Assembly: GCA_934045075.1 (NCBI GenBank)
Contig: OW203734.1
Span: 7,525,016 to 7,589,015 of the forward strand
Direction of reading: 5' to 3'
Length of the DNA stretch: 64,000 bases
Origin: Yponomeuta sedellus
Taxonomy: Eukaryota; Arthropoda; Insecta; Lepidoptera; Yponomeutidae
The notes under the pieces were generated by a model that was not told where the DNA came from, searched no databases, and worked only from the letters and a program-made list of their open reading frames with translations. Both the position numbers and the translations under genes were made by a program. Numbering within the stretch: the first letter of the stretch is position 1; every line of letters starts with the position of its first letter. Of the stretch, positions 1 through 10,576 are shown piece by piece.

Positions 1-186
1 GTAATGGCAGTCGCTAAGCCAGGTCAGAGGCCTTATGGGCGGCTTGATAACTTCTCCACAGACAGTAAGGCCTGCCACTGTCTTACAACGCTCCACCAAC
101 CCGGACTTGGCCCCCGTGGTGGAGTATGGCCTAACCTTCATGAAGAGACCCGTGCCCCAGCAGTGGGGACATACAAGGGTTGATAA
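1..186 (+). repeat. 5S-derived SINE, 3' part (cut by window edge)
   Basis: This is the 3' two thirds of the 5S-headed SINE described in full at 45609-45969. It runs from 'ggcagtcgctaagcc' through 'cccgtggtggagtatggcc' to the terminal 'acatacaagggttgata'. The head lies outside the window or is missing. Confidence 0.8.
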
Positions 187-365
187 CGAAACCATGAATT
201 GTAGTTCTATGTAACAGGCCTCGGATCTACGAGTAATTATGTTTGTATTACAGTAGTACAAGTATCTTCTTGGTAATTTTGATGTGATCTATAGTCCATT
301 AGTGACATCATCATCATCATTTCACTATTTCTGTATTGCACCGACTACCCGTCTCTAATTTCTTT

Positions 366-476
366 CATGTCTCCGTCTATGGTTGCCTGGAAGAAATTGC
401 TTTTAGTAATAAGGCCGCCATTTGTACTATATTTTTATCTAGGTTCTGTTACTGTAATTTCTGTGTACAATAAAGA
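366..476 (+). repeat. LINE 3' end (5'-truncated)
   Basis: The segment carries 'ctggaagaaattgctttta..aataaggccgcca' followed by 'tgtacaataaagaatattc' and then a TATC microsatellite. The same block recurs at 27185-27300 (+), 29212-29350 (-) and 33395-33515 (-). I read it as the last codons and 3' UTR of a non-LTR retrotransposon with an AATAAA-like signal. The clade (Jockey or CR1 group) is inferred. Confidence 0.65.
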
Positions 477-480
477 ATAT

Positions 481-549
<69 letters not shown>
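477..549 (+). repeat. (TATC)n microsatellite
   Basis: About 18 uninterrupted tetranucleotide copies directly follow a LINE 3' end, so the array probably grew from the retrotransposon tail. Confidence 0.95.
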
Positions 550-905
550 TAGTTTTGGTACCTACCTAAAAAAATGCAAACAATCTTGATACCTACCTCT
601 TTTTATCGAAACGCACACTTTTTAAATCAAAAACGTTACACTTTACAAATTCAATTTGGAATTTAATGTAATTTCAAGTAAAATGTACAAATATTTTTAT
701 TAGTTATACGGTCCACAGACTATGCAACGGATATTACTAGGTAAAAGTTTTCCATGACGGAGAGTTACTTTGTTAGAACCTACATGTATTTTTCCGAGAA
801 TCGGTGAAGTTTTCTGTTTAACGAATTTCATCTTAATGCAAATGTTTATTATTTATAAAGTGTATATTTCAATAAAAAGACTAATCAAGATTGTTAACAT
901 TTTTT
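550..905. repeat. unclassified AT-rich dispersed repeat
   Basis: Blocks of this stretch ('ggtacctaccta', 'aattcaatttg(g/a)aatttaatgt', 'aaagtgtatatttcaataaaaag') recur in the same order at 18940-19345, where a Penelope remnant interrupts them. No coding potential or terminal repeats were seen. Confidence 0.5.
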
Positions 906-945
906 TAAGTACCTAAACAAATGGACTACACTATACTTTATACCT

Positions 946-998
946 GCGGTGGTAGCTCAGTGGGTAGACCGAAAGACTACAAGGCGACAGACCCATCG
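946..998 (+). repeat. tRNA-headed SINE, head only
   Basis: 'gcggtggtagctcagtgggtaga' resembles the tRNA head of SINEs such as the one at 63716-64000. It is interrupted after about 50 bp by the foldback MITE at 999-1237. Confidence 0.5.
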
Positions 999-1237
999 CA
1001 CCCTCAGAACGAAAGAGGCCTAAGTCAAAAAATAGTGAAATTGAGTTACAATCATAGAGTCATAAAAAGGTATGCCGTGGACGGAAGATTGGCTATGCTC
1101 TTTTTTTACAATAAGTGCCTTTGTTTTACTATTCATCGGATAGGATACCTTTTTATGTCTCTCTATGATTGTTAGGTACTCAATGTTTTGAGTATTTAAA
1201 CTATTTTTTGACTTAGGCCTCTTTCGTTCTGAGGGTG
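999..1237. mobile_element. foldback MITE with 38-bp perfect TIRs
   Basis: Bases 999-1036 and 1200-1237 are exact inverted repeats starting 'caccctcagaacgaaag'. The next ~40 bp inward (around 'caatcatagag' and 'ataaaaaggta') also pair imperfectly, so most of the 239 bp could fold back. No transposase is encoded and no clear target duplication was found. Confidence 0.8.
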
Positions 1238-1640
1238 CCCCATGTTCAACTAAGTTAAGGTAAAAATTCACTTAATAAGTACCTGGTCCAAAAATGCTAT
1301 TATTCACTACATGAGTTTTTCGAGTGATTCAAAAATACGTTGCTGAGGACAACATAAATAATGTATTTTATTATTTAAACTGTTTATTGCCTAAATGTAC
1401 ATACATAATATTCTAACAATATTATAATATATGATGATAATGTTTCTGCATGAAGATACTGGATAATATAGATGAATAATTTAAGGCTCAATGTTATACT
1501 TATTACGTTTAAATACCTACTGTTGTTGTAATATGTTTTAATATTATTGTAGTGCCCTTACAGGGTGTCATGTACCTACTTTTAAAATTACAAATACGAA
1601 CTGTAATGAAACATGACAATGCAATTTACAGTAGCAATAC
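1238..1640. other. AT-rich sequence, nothing recognised
   Basis: No ORF, RNA gene or repeat was recognised in this stretch. Confidence 0.5.
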
Positions 1641-1812
1641 CTCTCGCTAACGGCAAACTAAAATACTTATTCTGAGGAAACCTGAGTGTATGAGGTGTTC
1701 AACTACCTCAGCAATTTGCCATGAACACGCGTGGTAATTAATCCCATACTCTCTCTTTCTGGGAGAAGATCTGTGCCCTGCAGTGGAACGTTTATAGGCT
1801 AAAATTTCAATA
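1640..1812 (+). repeat. SINE 3' half
   Basis: 'agtagcaatacctctcgctaac', 'gaggaaacctgagtgta' and a tail like 'gtgccctgcagtggaacg..ataggct' match the body of the tRNA-headed SINE at 63716-64000. It is 5'-truncated. Confidence 0.75.
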
Positions 1813-2012
1813 TTTTTTAACGGCCTCTCTTAAACTACGATGACGCTTGATTCAGATATATTCCGGGATATTAATCTCCGATCTCACAATGCCCGTCTTG
1901 GCGCCTTTCATCTTCAAGTTCCTTTCGGACCCTGATCCATCTGTTATCCACAATCTAAAACATTAATCCATCAGCTAACCCGCTCGCCCCATTGTCATAG
2001 CCAATGATTTAA
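1813..2012. other. unique sequence
   Basis: A moderately GC-rich 200-bp spacer lies between two SINE copies. Nothing was recognised in it. Confidence 0.4.
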
Positions 2013-2013
2013 G

Positions 2014-2297
2014 TTATAGTAGCAATACCTCTCGCTAACGGCAAACTAAAACATTGTGAGGAAACCTGAGTGTATGAGATGTTCAAATACCTCAGCGCTT
2101 AAATTGCCAATCCACGGCGGGCAACGTTGTTAATAAGCCCATACACTCTCTCTGAGAGAAGGCCTGAGCCCAGCACTGGGACGTTTATAGGCTACAAAAA
2201 AAAGAAGGCCTGAGCCCAGCACTGGGACGTTTATAGGCTACAAAAAAAAAAAGGCCTGAGCCCAGCACTGGGACGTTTATAGGCTACAAAAAAAAAC
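2014..2297 (+). repeat. SINE 3' half with triplicated tail
   Basis: This is the same SINE body as at 1640-1812. Its terminal 46 bp (from 'aaggcctgagcccagcac' to 'ataggct' plus an A-run) is present three times in tandem, starting near 2159, 2205 and 2251 with near-identical sequence. Confidence 0.85.
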
Positions 2298-3394
2298 TGG
2301 TCCACATAAGATCTATAAAATTACCCTCCCAACCTAATCCATACAGTGCACCCGGTAGTCAGACAACCGGAAATGCGATGAGATCTTGACCGGAAGCTAC
2401 GAAATCACCGGCCAACCATGAATATTGTTATGCCAACGAAATAATAAAGGTTGCGGTGTCACCAACCTGCCAGCCAAATTGGATTTTCCTAATTTTTCCC
2501 ACGGACCAATCTAACGTGACCTTAAATTACAACCTACATGGCTCTATTTTCGGATCAATCAAATATTGCTCGATGTTTTGTACCCAATAAAACCTGAGCT
2601 TCAAACGCAGGAATCGCAGATTAACTCACAGATCAAGAAACAATGGTCAGGATATTACAGAGAGGTCGAATGGTAATGGTTGTAATCGCAACAGATTATG
2701 ATCTAGGCCAGTTATTACCAACGGATCCAATTGTTAGTTAATTTATTTGTAGCATGCAGTAATCGGGAAACCTTTGGAAAATATATCTGTAAGCTCTAGT
2801 ACCTATGATTGATAACGAAACAGATTTTAAAAAGTTTTCGAGCATTTCACAGAAACTCTGTAAAACCAAGATTAGGTATATCAACCTTCCACAAAAGTGA
2901 TCACATTTCATGTATCCTTACTGCATTTATTTATATCTCTTATATAAATTTTCAATTTCGTACACGCTATTACGTAGTATGTAAATTTCTATTATATGTT
3001 TTATCTTCTATTTAATTATATCTAATATATAGTTAGATATCTCGTATCACAACTCCTCCGCACCGGCTTCACTGATTTTTATGTTTTTTTTGTGTATAAA
3101 TATTTAAATATTTTGCGTATGTTAATAAGTTTGAGAATACGTAGTACGTAGGCGAAAGAATATGGCAATACAAGGGTTGCGGGGTTCGTCCACTCGGATC
3201 ACAGTCACAACGGATCACATGAAACCAAGCGAAATATTCAACTTGGATCATGTGATCCGAATGGACTACATTTTTAATTAGATTTTTTCCATTGGGATCA
3301 CACCATTAATCTTGTAGGAAGGTAATCGATACTTTTTAATAAATAAAATACAATACATTTTCTTACAATAACTATTGTATTATTAATTTTAAAT
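2298..3394. other. unique intergenic sequence
   Basis: No convincing ORF was seen. The only structure noted is an 11-bp inverted repeat, 'cggatcacatg' / 'catgtgatccg', at about 3212-3260. Confidence 0.4.
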
Positions 3395-3490
3395 CAGCCT
3401 CTACGATCACAAAATCAGCGATGACAAATGAACCCACGACCTACCGATTGAAAAGCAGCCGCTCTACCGCTCCGATACCACCGCACTTAG
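3395..3490 (-). repeat. tRNA-headed SINE, head region
   Basis: Read on the minus strand, 'gcggtggtatcggagcggta' followed by 'aggtcgtgggttcat' matches the head of the SINE at 63716-64000, with a B-box-like GGTTCA block. Confidence 0.55.
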
Positions 3491-3559
3491 ATAACTGAAT
3501 ATAGAGTGTACGAGCAGAGGCGGGTTTTATGATGGTTAGTGATGCGGCATTCGTTTACG

Positions 3560-3716
3560 CACTCGTTTATTAAATATCAAGAAGTAGCAAGTCAGACTTT
3601 ACATCATAAACATCGGGCTTCAGAAGCCCTACTCTGCTGAACAGGGATGATAAGGATGTATCATGATTATGATGTAAAGTCTGATTTGCTATTTATTGAT
3701 ATTTAATAAACGAGTG
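3560..3716. mobile_element. short foldback element (MITE-like)
   Basis: About 49 bp at the left ('cactcgtttattaaatatc..') and the right ('..gatatttaataaacgagtg') are inverted repeats with roughly four mismatches around a ~60-bp centre. No ORF is present. Confidence 0.7.
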
Positions 3717-3795
3717 CTCGCCGAGGCGGCTGATAGAGTACTGCATACATATACGAGTAAAATGCTAAATGTGCGGTTTGGCCCGTACATAGAGC

Positions 3796-4027
3796 ATTTA
3801 TGCAGATTATACTATTTTTTTTTTTAATGCACTAACCCGTGCTAAGGACAATTTTAAAAACCTATTTAGAGGCTAAAAATTCCACCCATGCCGGAATTCG
3901 AACCCGCGACCTCTGGCTATCCGTGCCAGCGCTCTATCCAACTGAGCTAATGGGCGACTCACCGGCATCAGTGAAATTTCGGAAAACATCTGGCCGAAGT
4001 AGCTTGCATCATTTAAATTTATGCAGA
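3796..4027 (-). repeat. tRNA-unit SINE, single unit, with 11-bp TSD
   Basis: The element body is 3807-4016 and is flanked by the direct repeat 'atttatgcaga' (3796-3806 and 4017-4027). Read on the minus strand it contains a tRNA-like region with A box TAGCTCAGTTGG and B box GGTTCGAATTCC. Next comes 'agcctctaaataggttttta', and it ends in an A-rich tail. This copy shows that the family's 3' end is the A-rich 'gcattaaaaa..' end. It lies in the intron just upstream of the coding gene. Confidence 0.85.
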
Positions 4028-4189
4028 GTTGGGTATGCCGTCAACTATAGGGTAGTCAATATTGCTGCACTAACCAAGTGTCTACTACCTAAATCCTTAG
4101 TAGGTGAAGGAAGTTCGAGTTCTTAGCAGCCGACCACATACTTTAGTAAACAAAAAGCTAGTTTTATGCAATGTTTCTGTGTTTTACAG

Positions 4190-5708
4190 GTGCAGATAGC
4201 GCTGCGAAAATGAAGTCGGCAACCATATTGCTGCTGCTGTGCAGCGTGATTGTCCATTCCAGTTCTTCGCTGGACATACTAAAAGCCTTACAGAACCAAG
4301 AACACGAAGAGGTGAGTAAAATTTATGTACATACAGTATGATTAAACTTTACGGTTATGGTAAAGATTATTATAAACGCACATATTTTCATACGAATCTA
4401 TAAGTCGAATAATGTCGTACCGTTACGTATACGTTGAATGCAAAAGCATCAATAGGTATGTTAAAAAAGCGTTCTTTAAAATAATATAAGAACCAACCTC
4501 TTCTATTCCAGACAACGGAAACCGAAGCATCCCGCGGCCGCCGCGACGTCATAGAGGAAGAAAAATTCTACAACATACGCTCCGAGATACACAAAGACAG
4601 CAACCAGCCAACGCCGTGGATCCCCGGTCCTTTGCCACCCGAAGACCCCACCACCAAGGTCGTTATGACCAACCCCGAGTTGAAAGACGTCCTACCTCTG
4701 TATCAGACCACGGAAAGAGTCACAGATAAACCTACAGGAAGAGGTGCCAGAGCGTCTAATGAGAACTGGATTAAGCTTCCTTATCCTGGAGACCGAGACG
4801 AGATCGAAAGAGATAACATCCTAACCCCACCACAGCCATCCGGTGACTTACTCAACGCCCGAATGCCTCGAGTCGATTTCGTAACCCAAAACAAAGGACT
4901 CGAGGCCTCAGAATCGAGAACCAACAAGGAATCTATACAGAGGAGTTCCCGTAACGACGACCTGAGAACCGACTTCGTCAGACCAGACGAGGAGGACCGC
5001 AAGAACTCACACCTAAAACCTGTGTACCCTAGACAAGCAGTCTACTATCCGGAAGAGTCCAGACGCTACTTTGACGATAGATACTACCCGGGCGATGAAT
5101 TGTACCGCAGTAGGGATTCCTACCATGATACGAGATGGTATCAACCTTTGCCTTACGGCCCTAGAGTGGATAGATTCGACGAAGGTTACGATAGTTATGT
5201 CCCACGCAAGCCCAAGAGAATCATCTACTACGCGCATCTTCCAGAAGTCGTGCGTACTCCGCCGAGTGTGGATCTTAGATACAGGTACTCCGGAGATCCC
5301 TATAGGCGTTTTGATGACGATTATGGCGCGAGAACAGGACGCTACGATTACAGATTCCGTAACAGGTATCCCTACGCCCCTTTGAGAAAGGAGGATCGTA
5401 TCTACAGGGACTTAGCCGGAGCTGGTTCGACTAAACAAGATAAGAAAGTCGAAGAGAAGATCACAGCAGCGCCAGTGTTGCCTCAAAAGGACGAAGGCAA
5501 GTTTAAACCCTCTCCCCAACAGAATAAGAACGGGAATCGGAATTTCATCAACAGCCATCAGTACCACGATGGGGTAGACATACATTACAATGACCCGATG
5601 TCTCATAAAAGTTTTCAAGACGTAGTTAGACCGGATGATGGCTACTTGAGGTTCGATGAACCCTTGTTCCAATCAGCTGTTGATGATCCGTACCGGCAAA
5701 ATTATTAG
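4190..5708 (+). CDS. secreted Tyr/Arg/Asp-rich, cysteine-free protein (function unknown)
   Basis: The coding sequence joins 4210-4311 and 4512-5708 and encodes 432 residues plus TAG. Exon 1 follows a splice acceptor (ttttacag, ending 4189; an alternative AG lies at 4195) and has 20 bp of 5' UTR. Its ATG opens a classic signal peptide: MKS, a Leu-rich core, then a small-residue stretch near residues 17-20. The 200-bp intron is GT-AG (gtgagt at 4312, ttccag ending at 4511) and phase 0. Exon 2 is open for 398 codons in the same frame. A basic RGRR at residues 42-45 looks like a furin-type cleavage site, so a short propeptide is likely. Residues 205-334 are rich in Tyr, Arg and Asp, with a hydrophobic island (KRIIYYAHLPEVVR, 269-282) that may be conserved. 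I saw no cysteine after the signal peptide, no membrane segment and no named domain. Composition suggests an extracellular matrix or cuticle-associated role, which is inference only. The upstream promoter and first exon were not found. Confidence 0.85.
4312..4511 (+). other. phase-0 intron
   Basis: The intron starts gtgagt and ends ttctattccag. Removing it joins GAG to ACA in one open frame spanning the signal peptide and the RGRR site. Confidence 0.85.
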
Positions 5709-7656
5709 CTATATGTATATTGACAGTGCAAGGTGGTAGTTCTAGTGATTATGTTACTGGAAAATAAGCCCTAGGGTCGATGCTGCTTTCTTGCTTTTTA
5801 GAGGCTAGAGAGTTAATATGTTTGTAGGAATGCAAATTTTAATATATAAATTTATCTAGGAGTCTTACGTTTCAGTTATTGAAGAGAAAAACTTGGCCAG
5901 TGTGGTGAAAATGTTATTTATTTCTCTGCAACAAGTGCGGGCCGAATTTGCCGTGGGGTGAAGCAGTACGAAACGGGCTGAATTAACTATATAAGCTGTC
6001 GCAAATAAATGTAATTACCGTGGACGAGTTTTCATTTAATTTAATCATGCCGCAAGGAGTCGCGACAAATTGCAACGACCCATAAATCTCCCCGCTAAAC
6101 TGCACAGTTCAAATTAAAACAAGGCGAGGCGAAGACGAATTTCATTAAGAAATAATTAATGTCATTCTTAAGCCGTTGTTTTTCGCCACTCACTCCCATT
6201 TCCAATAGAGCGGCGCAGAAGCTTTGAGGTGCGTTATATATAATAAAATGTGAAATTCCACATACATACATTAACTCACGCTTTTATTCCTGAGGGGTAA
6301 GTAACAACCAGGGTATCTTATATGGCAAATCTCTTTCGATTTTTTAATTTCTGTTCAATATTATTCTACGGTATTTCTTTTTTGTAAAGCAAATGTTGTA
6401 AATAATATGAACTTTATTGTATTTAAAGGACTTACGAAAAAGCAAGGAAAAGGAGCGTCAATGATAATTCAATGAAATGAAAAAAAAAAAACAAAATTTA
6501 AAATGAAGTCTTTCAGGAATTGCGTAATTTAGAGGCAACTCTGTATGTTGGTTTAAATACGCTGTTAACCGTCGTTTACTGAATTAACAATTTCACTAAC
6601 TATAATTTTAAGTAGCTATGTGTTTTTTCAGCAAATTAATATCACAAATCGATGCTTGAGTACTTACTCAGTAAAATGGTTATACCAGAAACCAGCGGCA
6701 AGCACCTACTTGTATACCTACGAGTATCATGAGCAAAATTTGTCTTGATCACACTCCCCAGCTGAAAAATAAATTCTGAAGTCACTATTTCTAACACATA
6801 ATCTGCCATTAAGGCGCTTTGGGGCACTAACTAGTACCACCAATGGAATAAAAATCGTAAATTGTTTTATAATACGTTTTTTCAAAAAGTAAACATAAAA
6901 AATCTTTAATCTAACCGTGATAACTATTTTGAGAACATATAGCCTACAACGTAGTATTAATATCCTAGGACCTTCCTATCCTATCCTATCCAAGGAAAGT
7001 CCTAGATTGTTGTTGATCCTAGTTTCTAGACTGTGGGTTCTAACAATAGAATCTACCTCATAATCTTAACAACAGATTTGTCAGGTAAATTTTTGTTTCA
7101 TTTTAATTATTATTTATTCAAGACATTCACCGAATACATACTAATTAAATACAAAAAAAAACCTTCACTGAAACCTGTACAGGTTTATCTGTGAGGTGAG
7201 TTATTATTTTTCTAGCTTGAGAAGTATTTGGTTTACACAGGATTTTTATAAAATTAATACAAGTAATGATTTTAATTCCATTGGTTAGATAGTTAGCGCC
7301 CCGAGCCACCCTCGCAGCAGGCCTTCTAAGCTCCCTATCCCTCTCCTACGGCTAAAAAGCATCTGTTCAAGACGACGAGTTTTCTTTTAAAAGGAAGGTA
7401 ATTAAGCAATAAATTTTCCCACCACGGGCCTCGAGGTGGGGGCCAATTACAGTGGGCATTAAGGAAAATGGATCGCGACAAGACCGACGTGACTAATTAC
7501 GAATGGGGCCGAAAAAATCGCGCAACATGACGGCCGTAATCATGGGGCAGGGTTTAGTTTTTTTCGCTCTGCTAATGCGAAGCGCTTGGCTTGGTAGTGC
7601 CTGCGCTTTCGTGCGAGAGTCTCCATGGTTAGGTTAAATAGATGACACTTTCTCAC
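5709..7656. other. 3' flank and unique intergenic sequence
   Basis: No ORF with protein-like composition was found. Two stretches (about 5930-6230 and 7265-7560) are GC-richer than their surroundings, non-repetitive within the window and carry TAATTA cores. They could be regulatory, but nothing in the sequence proves it. Confidence 0.35.
6004..6009 (+). promoter_or_regulatory. candidate polyadenylation signal AATAAA
   Basis: This is the first canonical AATAAA I noticed downstream of the stop codon at 5708, about 300 bp away. AT-rich sequence makes chance occurrence common. Confidence 0.35.
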
Positions 7657-7658
7657 TC

Positions 7659-7872
7659 TAATATTATAAAGGCTAAAGTTTGTGAGTGTGTATGTTTGTT
7701 ACTTCTTCACGTCCAAACGGCTGGAGCGATTTAAATAAAATTTGGTAGGGAGTTAGATGACACCCTGGATTATCTCATAAACTACGTTTTACCGCCGGAA
7801 AATATCTTTTACTGTTAGTACACAATTTATTTTCTCTAATAAACCGCGGGTAACACCGCAGGGCACAGCTAG
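7659..7872 (+). mobile_element. Helitron-like non-autonomous element
   Basis: It starts 'tctaatattataaaggc', contains 'gtatgtttgttacttcttcac' and 'aaaccgcgggtaacaccgc', and ends 'ggcacagctag'. A 5' TC and a 3' CTAG are Helitron hallmarks. A second, 3'-truncated copy follows directly. Confidence 0.65.
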
Positions 7873-7957
7873 AGTAATATTATAAAGGCGAAAGTTTGTG
7901 AATGTGTGAGTGTGTCTGTTTGTTACTTCTTCACGTCTAAGCGGCTGCAGCGATTTA
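7873..7957 (+). mobile_element. Helitron-like element, 5' fragment
   Basis: It abuts the preceding copy in tandem and matches its first ~85 bp ('taatattataaaggcgaaagt'). It stops near 'cagcgatttaaa'. Confidence 0.55.
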
Positions 7958-8564
7958 AAAAAATCCTTTCGGCCGCCATGGCAACTAAACTTCCCAACCG
8001 GTTGTGAAAAAGGAATTTTTATTCTTTGTCGGCAACTAGTTGCGAAAAATTATTTTATATGTAGTGGAAACTTCATTTCAGTTGATATTTGAGGCATGGC
8101 AGTAATATTAAGACACGAACGACCGACCGAGTCCAGTAGGTATTTAATTTTTACACAAAGATCTATAGGTTAAAAGTTACATAATGAAGGCTCTGGTGCC
8201 AAACTAGGAATACCCTGTGCTAAGGTAACCAAGCAAGGACACTACGAATACGGAAATAGAACTAGACTGAGGATACGTGTACATACTTACAAATATACGG
8301 CGGCCCCAAATGCAGCGAAAGCGTTCATAATCCTCGCTAGAATCCAACACCTTCTAGCGCTACCCACGACTATGAGCGCTGAACATTTTCAAGTATTTTT
8401 TCAACAGAAGACGCTCGGATTAATGGGCGTGTAATAAATCGCGCGGTAATTAAATATCTTGTCTGCTAGCCCCAGCCGTGTCTTGGGGTTGCTGGCTAGA
8501 GGACGCGACTCGCCGGCTTAATAAATAACTTAACGAGGTTTTAAGAGGCCGGGGCTTTTCAATT
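7958..8564. other. mostly unique sequence
   Basis: A short fragment at 8190-8250 ('gccaaactaggaataccctg') resembles the body of the tRNA-Gly-like SINE at 42916-43122. The rest, including a GC-richer block at 8330-8560, is unassigned. Confidence 0.4.
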
Positions 8565-8700
8565 CAATTCAAATATTTTTATTCATCACTGGCTGATTTG
8601 GCTAACGTTGTTTTGGCATAGGTATTAATTAGCCTACAACTTCATACAAGTCATTTCGTAGGAGTTCGATAATAAACACTCGACATTTTTATCTCATTAC
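8565..8700 (-). repeat. LINE 3' tail
   Basis: Read on the minus strand it ends 'gaataaaaatatttgaattg', a typical non-LTR retrotransposon terminus with AATAAA and a short simple-repeat tail. The upstream body is not recognised. Confidence 0.4.
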
Positions 8701-8717
8701 ATAATACTTATTCACAC

Positions 8718-8931
8718 TGATATTATAAAGGCGAAAGTTTGTGAGTGTGTATGTTTGTTACTTCTTCACATCTAAACGGCTGGAGCGATTTAAATAAAAT
8801 TTGGTATGGAGTTAGCTGACACCTTGGATTAAAACATAGGCTACGTTTTACTGCGGTAAAATATCTTTTTCCCATGGGAAAATCGATAAACCGCGGGTAA
8901 CACTGCCGATAACACCGTGGGGCACAGCTAG
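8718..8931 (+). mobile_element. Helitron-like non-autonomous element
   Basis: This is a full-length sister of 7659-7872, from 'gatattataaaggcgaaag' to 'gggcacagctag' followed by T. Confidence 0.65.
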
Positions 8932-8939
8932 TTTTTTCT

Positions 8940-9030
8940 ATAGTATAAAAATGAATCGCTGAATGTGTTGGTAAGCGCAAATCTCTAGAGCAGCTGAACC
9001 GATTTCTAAAGTATTTTTCTATATATCTAT
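8940..9030 (-). mobile_element. second Helitron-like fragment
   Basis: 'tatagtataaaaatgaatcg', then 'ggtaagcgcaaatctc' and 'agcagctgaaccgattt' resemble the 5' part of common lepidopteran Helitron derivatives. Orientation and boundaries are uncertain. Confidence 0.35.
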
Positions 9031-9334
9031 CTCTAAAGTATTTTTAAATCGTGATTCGAGGTGTGTGGGTTTGAAACATGTTCACAAAGCGAGGGCACGA
9101 GGGACTGAAAGCCGTTCAGAAAGTAGCTTAAAAAAACATCCCAACAGACGAATTGCAAATAATCACAGCTGAATTTTTATACCTATTCATTGGAATGGAA
9201 CGGATCCGTCAGCAAACAGTTTTAATTACGACCCGTCGCGTCAAAGCAACAAAAATAACAATTTCCCTACAGGATCAATATTAAACGGACGCCGGAATTA
9301 TAGAGCATAAAACAAACGAAGTATCACTGTTAGC

Positions 9335-9392
9335 TGTATCGAAAAAAATATACATTATTTATGTACAATAAAGTGTTCTTTATCTATCTATA
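9335..9392 (+). repeat. LINE 3' tail with short (TATC)n
   Basis: 'tgtacaataaagtgttcttt' followed by atctatctata is the same kind of terminus as at 366-549. Confidence 0.5.
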
Positions 9393-9539
9393 TTTTGGAG
9401 TTGCTTTTATAACAAAAGTTGTTTGTATTGATGAGAAAAATAAATTCCAGGTTTCACCTGATATCTCTGAAACATTCCATATGTGCTGCAGGGCTTCCCT
9501 ATTATGGAGCACAGCTTTTATTGGCCACTGTTGATTGAA

Positions 9540-9935
9540 CTATGTTTTCATGGATCACAGTTTGCTGAATCATGGCTCTCATGGGGCCCTGTTCAGTCTA
9601 AATGTCTCTCATGGGTCACTGTTCACTGAACAATGGCTCTCATAGGGCACTGTTCAGTGCACATGTCTCTCATGGGTCACTGTTCACTGAACAATGGCTC
9701 TCACGAGGCACTGTTTGGTCCACATGTCTCTCATGGGTCACGGTTCACTGAACAATGGCTCTCATGGGGCACTGTTCAGTCTACATGTCTCTCATGGGTC
9801 ACTGTTCACTGAACAATGGCCTCATGGTGCACTGTTCAGTCCACATGTCTATCATGGGTCACTGTTCACTGAACAGTGGTTATCATGGAGCACTGGTCAC
9901 TGAACCATGGCAATCATGACTCCGTGGGCCACTGT
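9540..9935. repeat. 61-bp minisatellite
   Basis: About six copies of a 61-bp unit are present, each built from two related ~30-bp halves ('ctctcatgggtcactgttcac' type and 'ctctcatggggcactgttcag' type). The phase can be followed by 'caatggctct' near 9631, 9692 and 9753. It opens a frame by chance but has no protein-like signature. Confidence 0.9.
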
Positions 9936-10560
9936 TCGCTGTTCGTGAAAGTTTCAGTGTGATTCGTGGGAAAAAGAGCCTTCCCGAAGTCTTAAGAGCA
10001 GTGGCTCTAGAGGCTTCCCATGGGCTACACAGACGCCGATGCGGTCCTTACACTTCTATTTATTTTATGCCGAAATAATCTCGCAATATCGCGTGTAAAT
10101 ATTGATAGTCCGGTATCAAACAACCCTAATATACACAAAATTAACTCTGCGCTTTCGTCATGCAATAATCCCTCTTTCGACCGAAGGATAGAGTCGGCGA
10201 GAGCAGAAATATCTCTGCGCGGTACTGTTGTGATAATCCAGTAGTAGGGTGACCACAATAAGGTTGATGAGTTGAATAATTTATGGGGTCGCGTCACGGA
10301 GGGTGACCACGTGGCTCCGCTGATTGCAGATTGATTGTGGGCTCGGAACAAGAGCAGAGAACACATTTTTGTAGCCGGAAAATGGGAAAACATAATTCAG
10401 TTATACAACTACGATAGTTTACGTATAGTCCACCGCATATGCACGTTTTCACTATCAATTCGAATGAGATTCTAAGCTCAATAATAACAGTTTTTGTTGT
10501 CGTTGTTTAAATAACTCTTTTGTTATCGTTTTATATGCGTTTATTTACGTTGTTAGCCGG
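9936..10560. other. unique sequence, doubtful ORFs
   Basis: Overlapping frames are open on both strands between 10020 and 10393, but neither translation resembles a known protein. I do not call a gene. Confidence 0.4.
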
Positions 10561-10576
10561 CCATAATGAAAAAACA

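Noticed and set aside
9694..9903. Open frame through the 61-bp repeat
   Set aside because: The frame follows from the repeat sequence. It has no domain, and the 61-bp period is not a multiple of three, so a frame would not stay in register.
10020..10393. Overlapping open frames on both strands
   Set aside because: No recognisable protein, no splice or start context, and the frames are mutual shadows.
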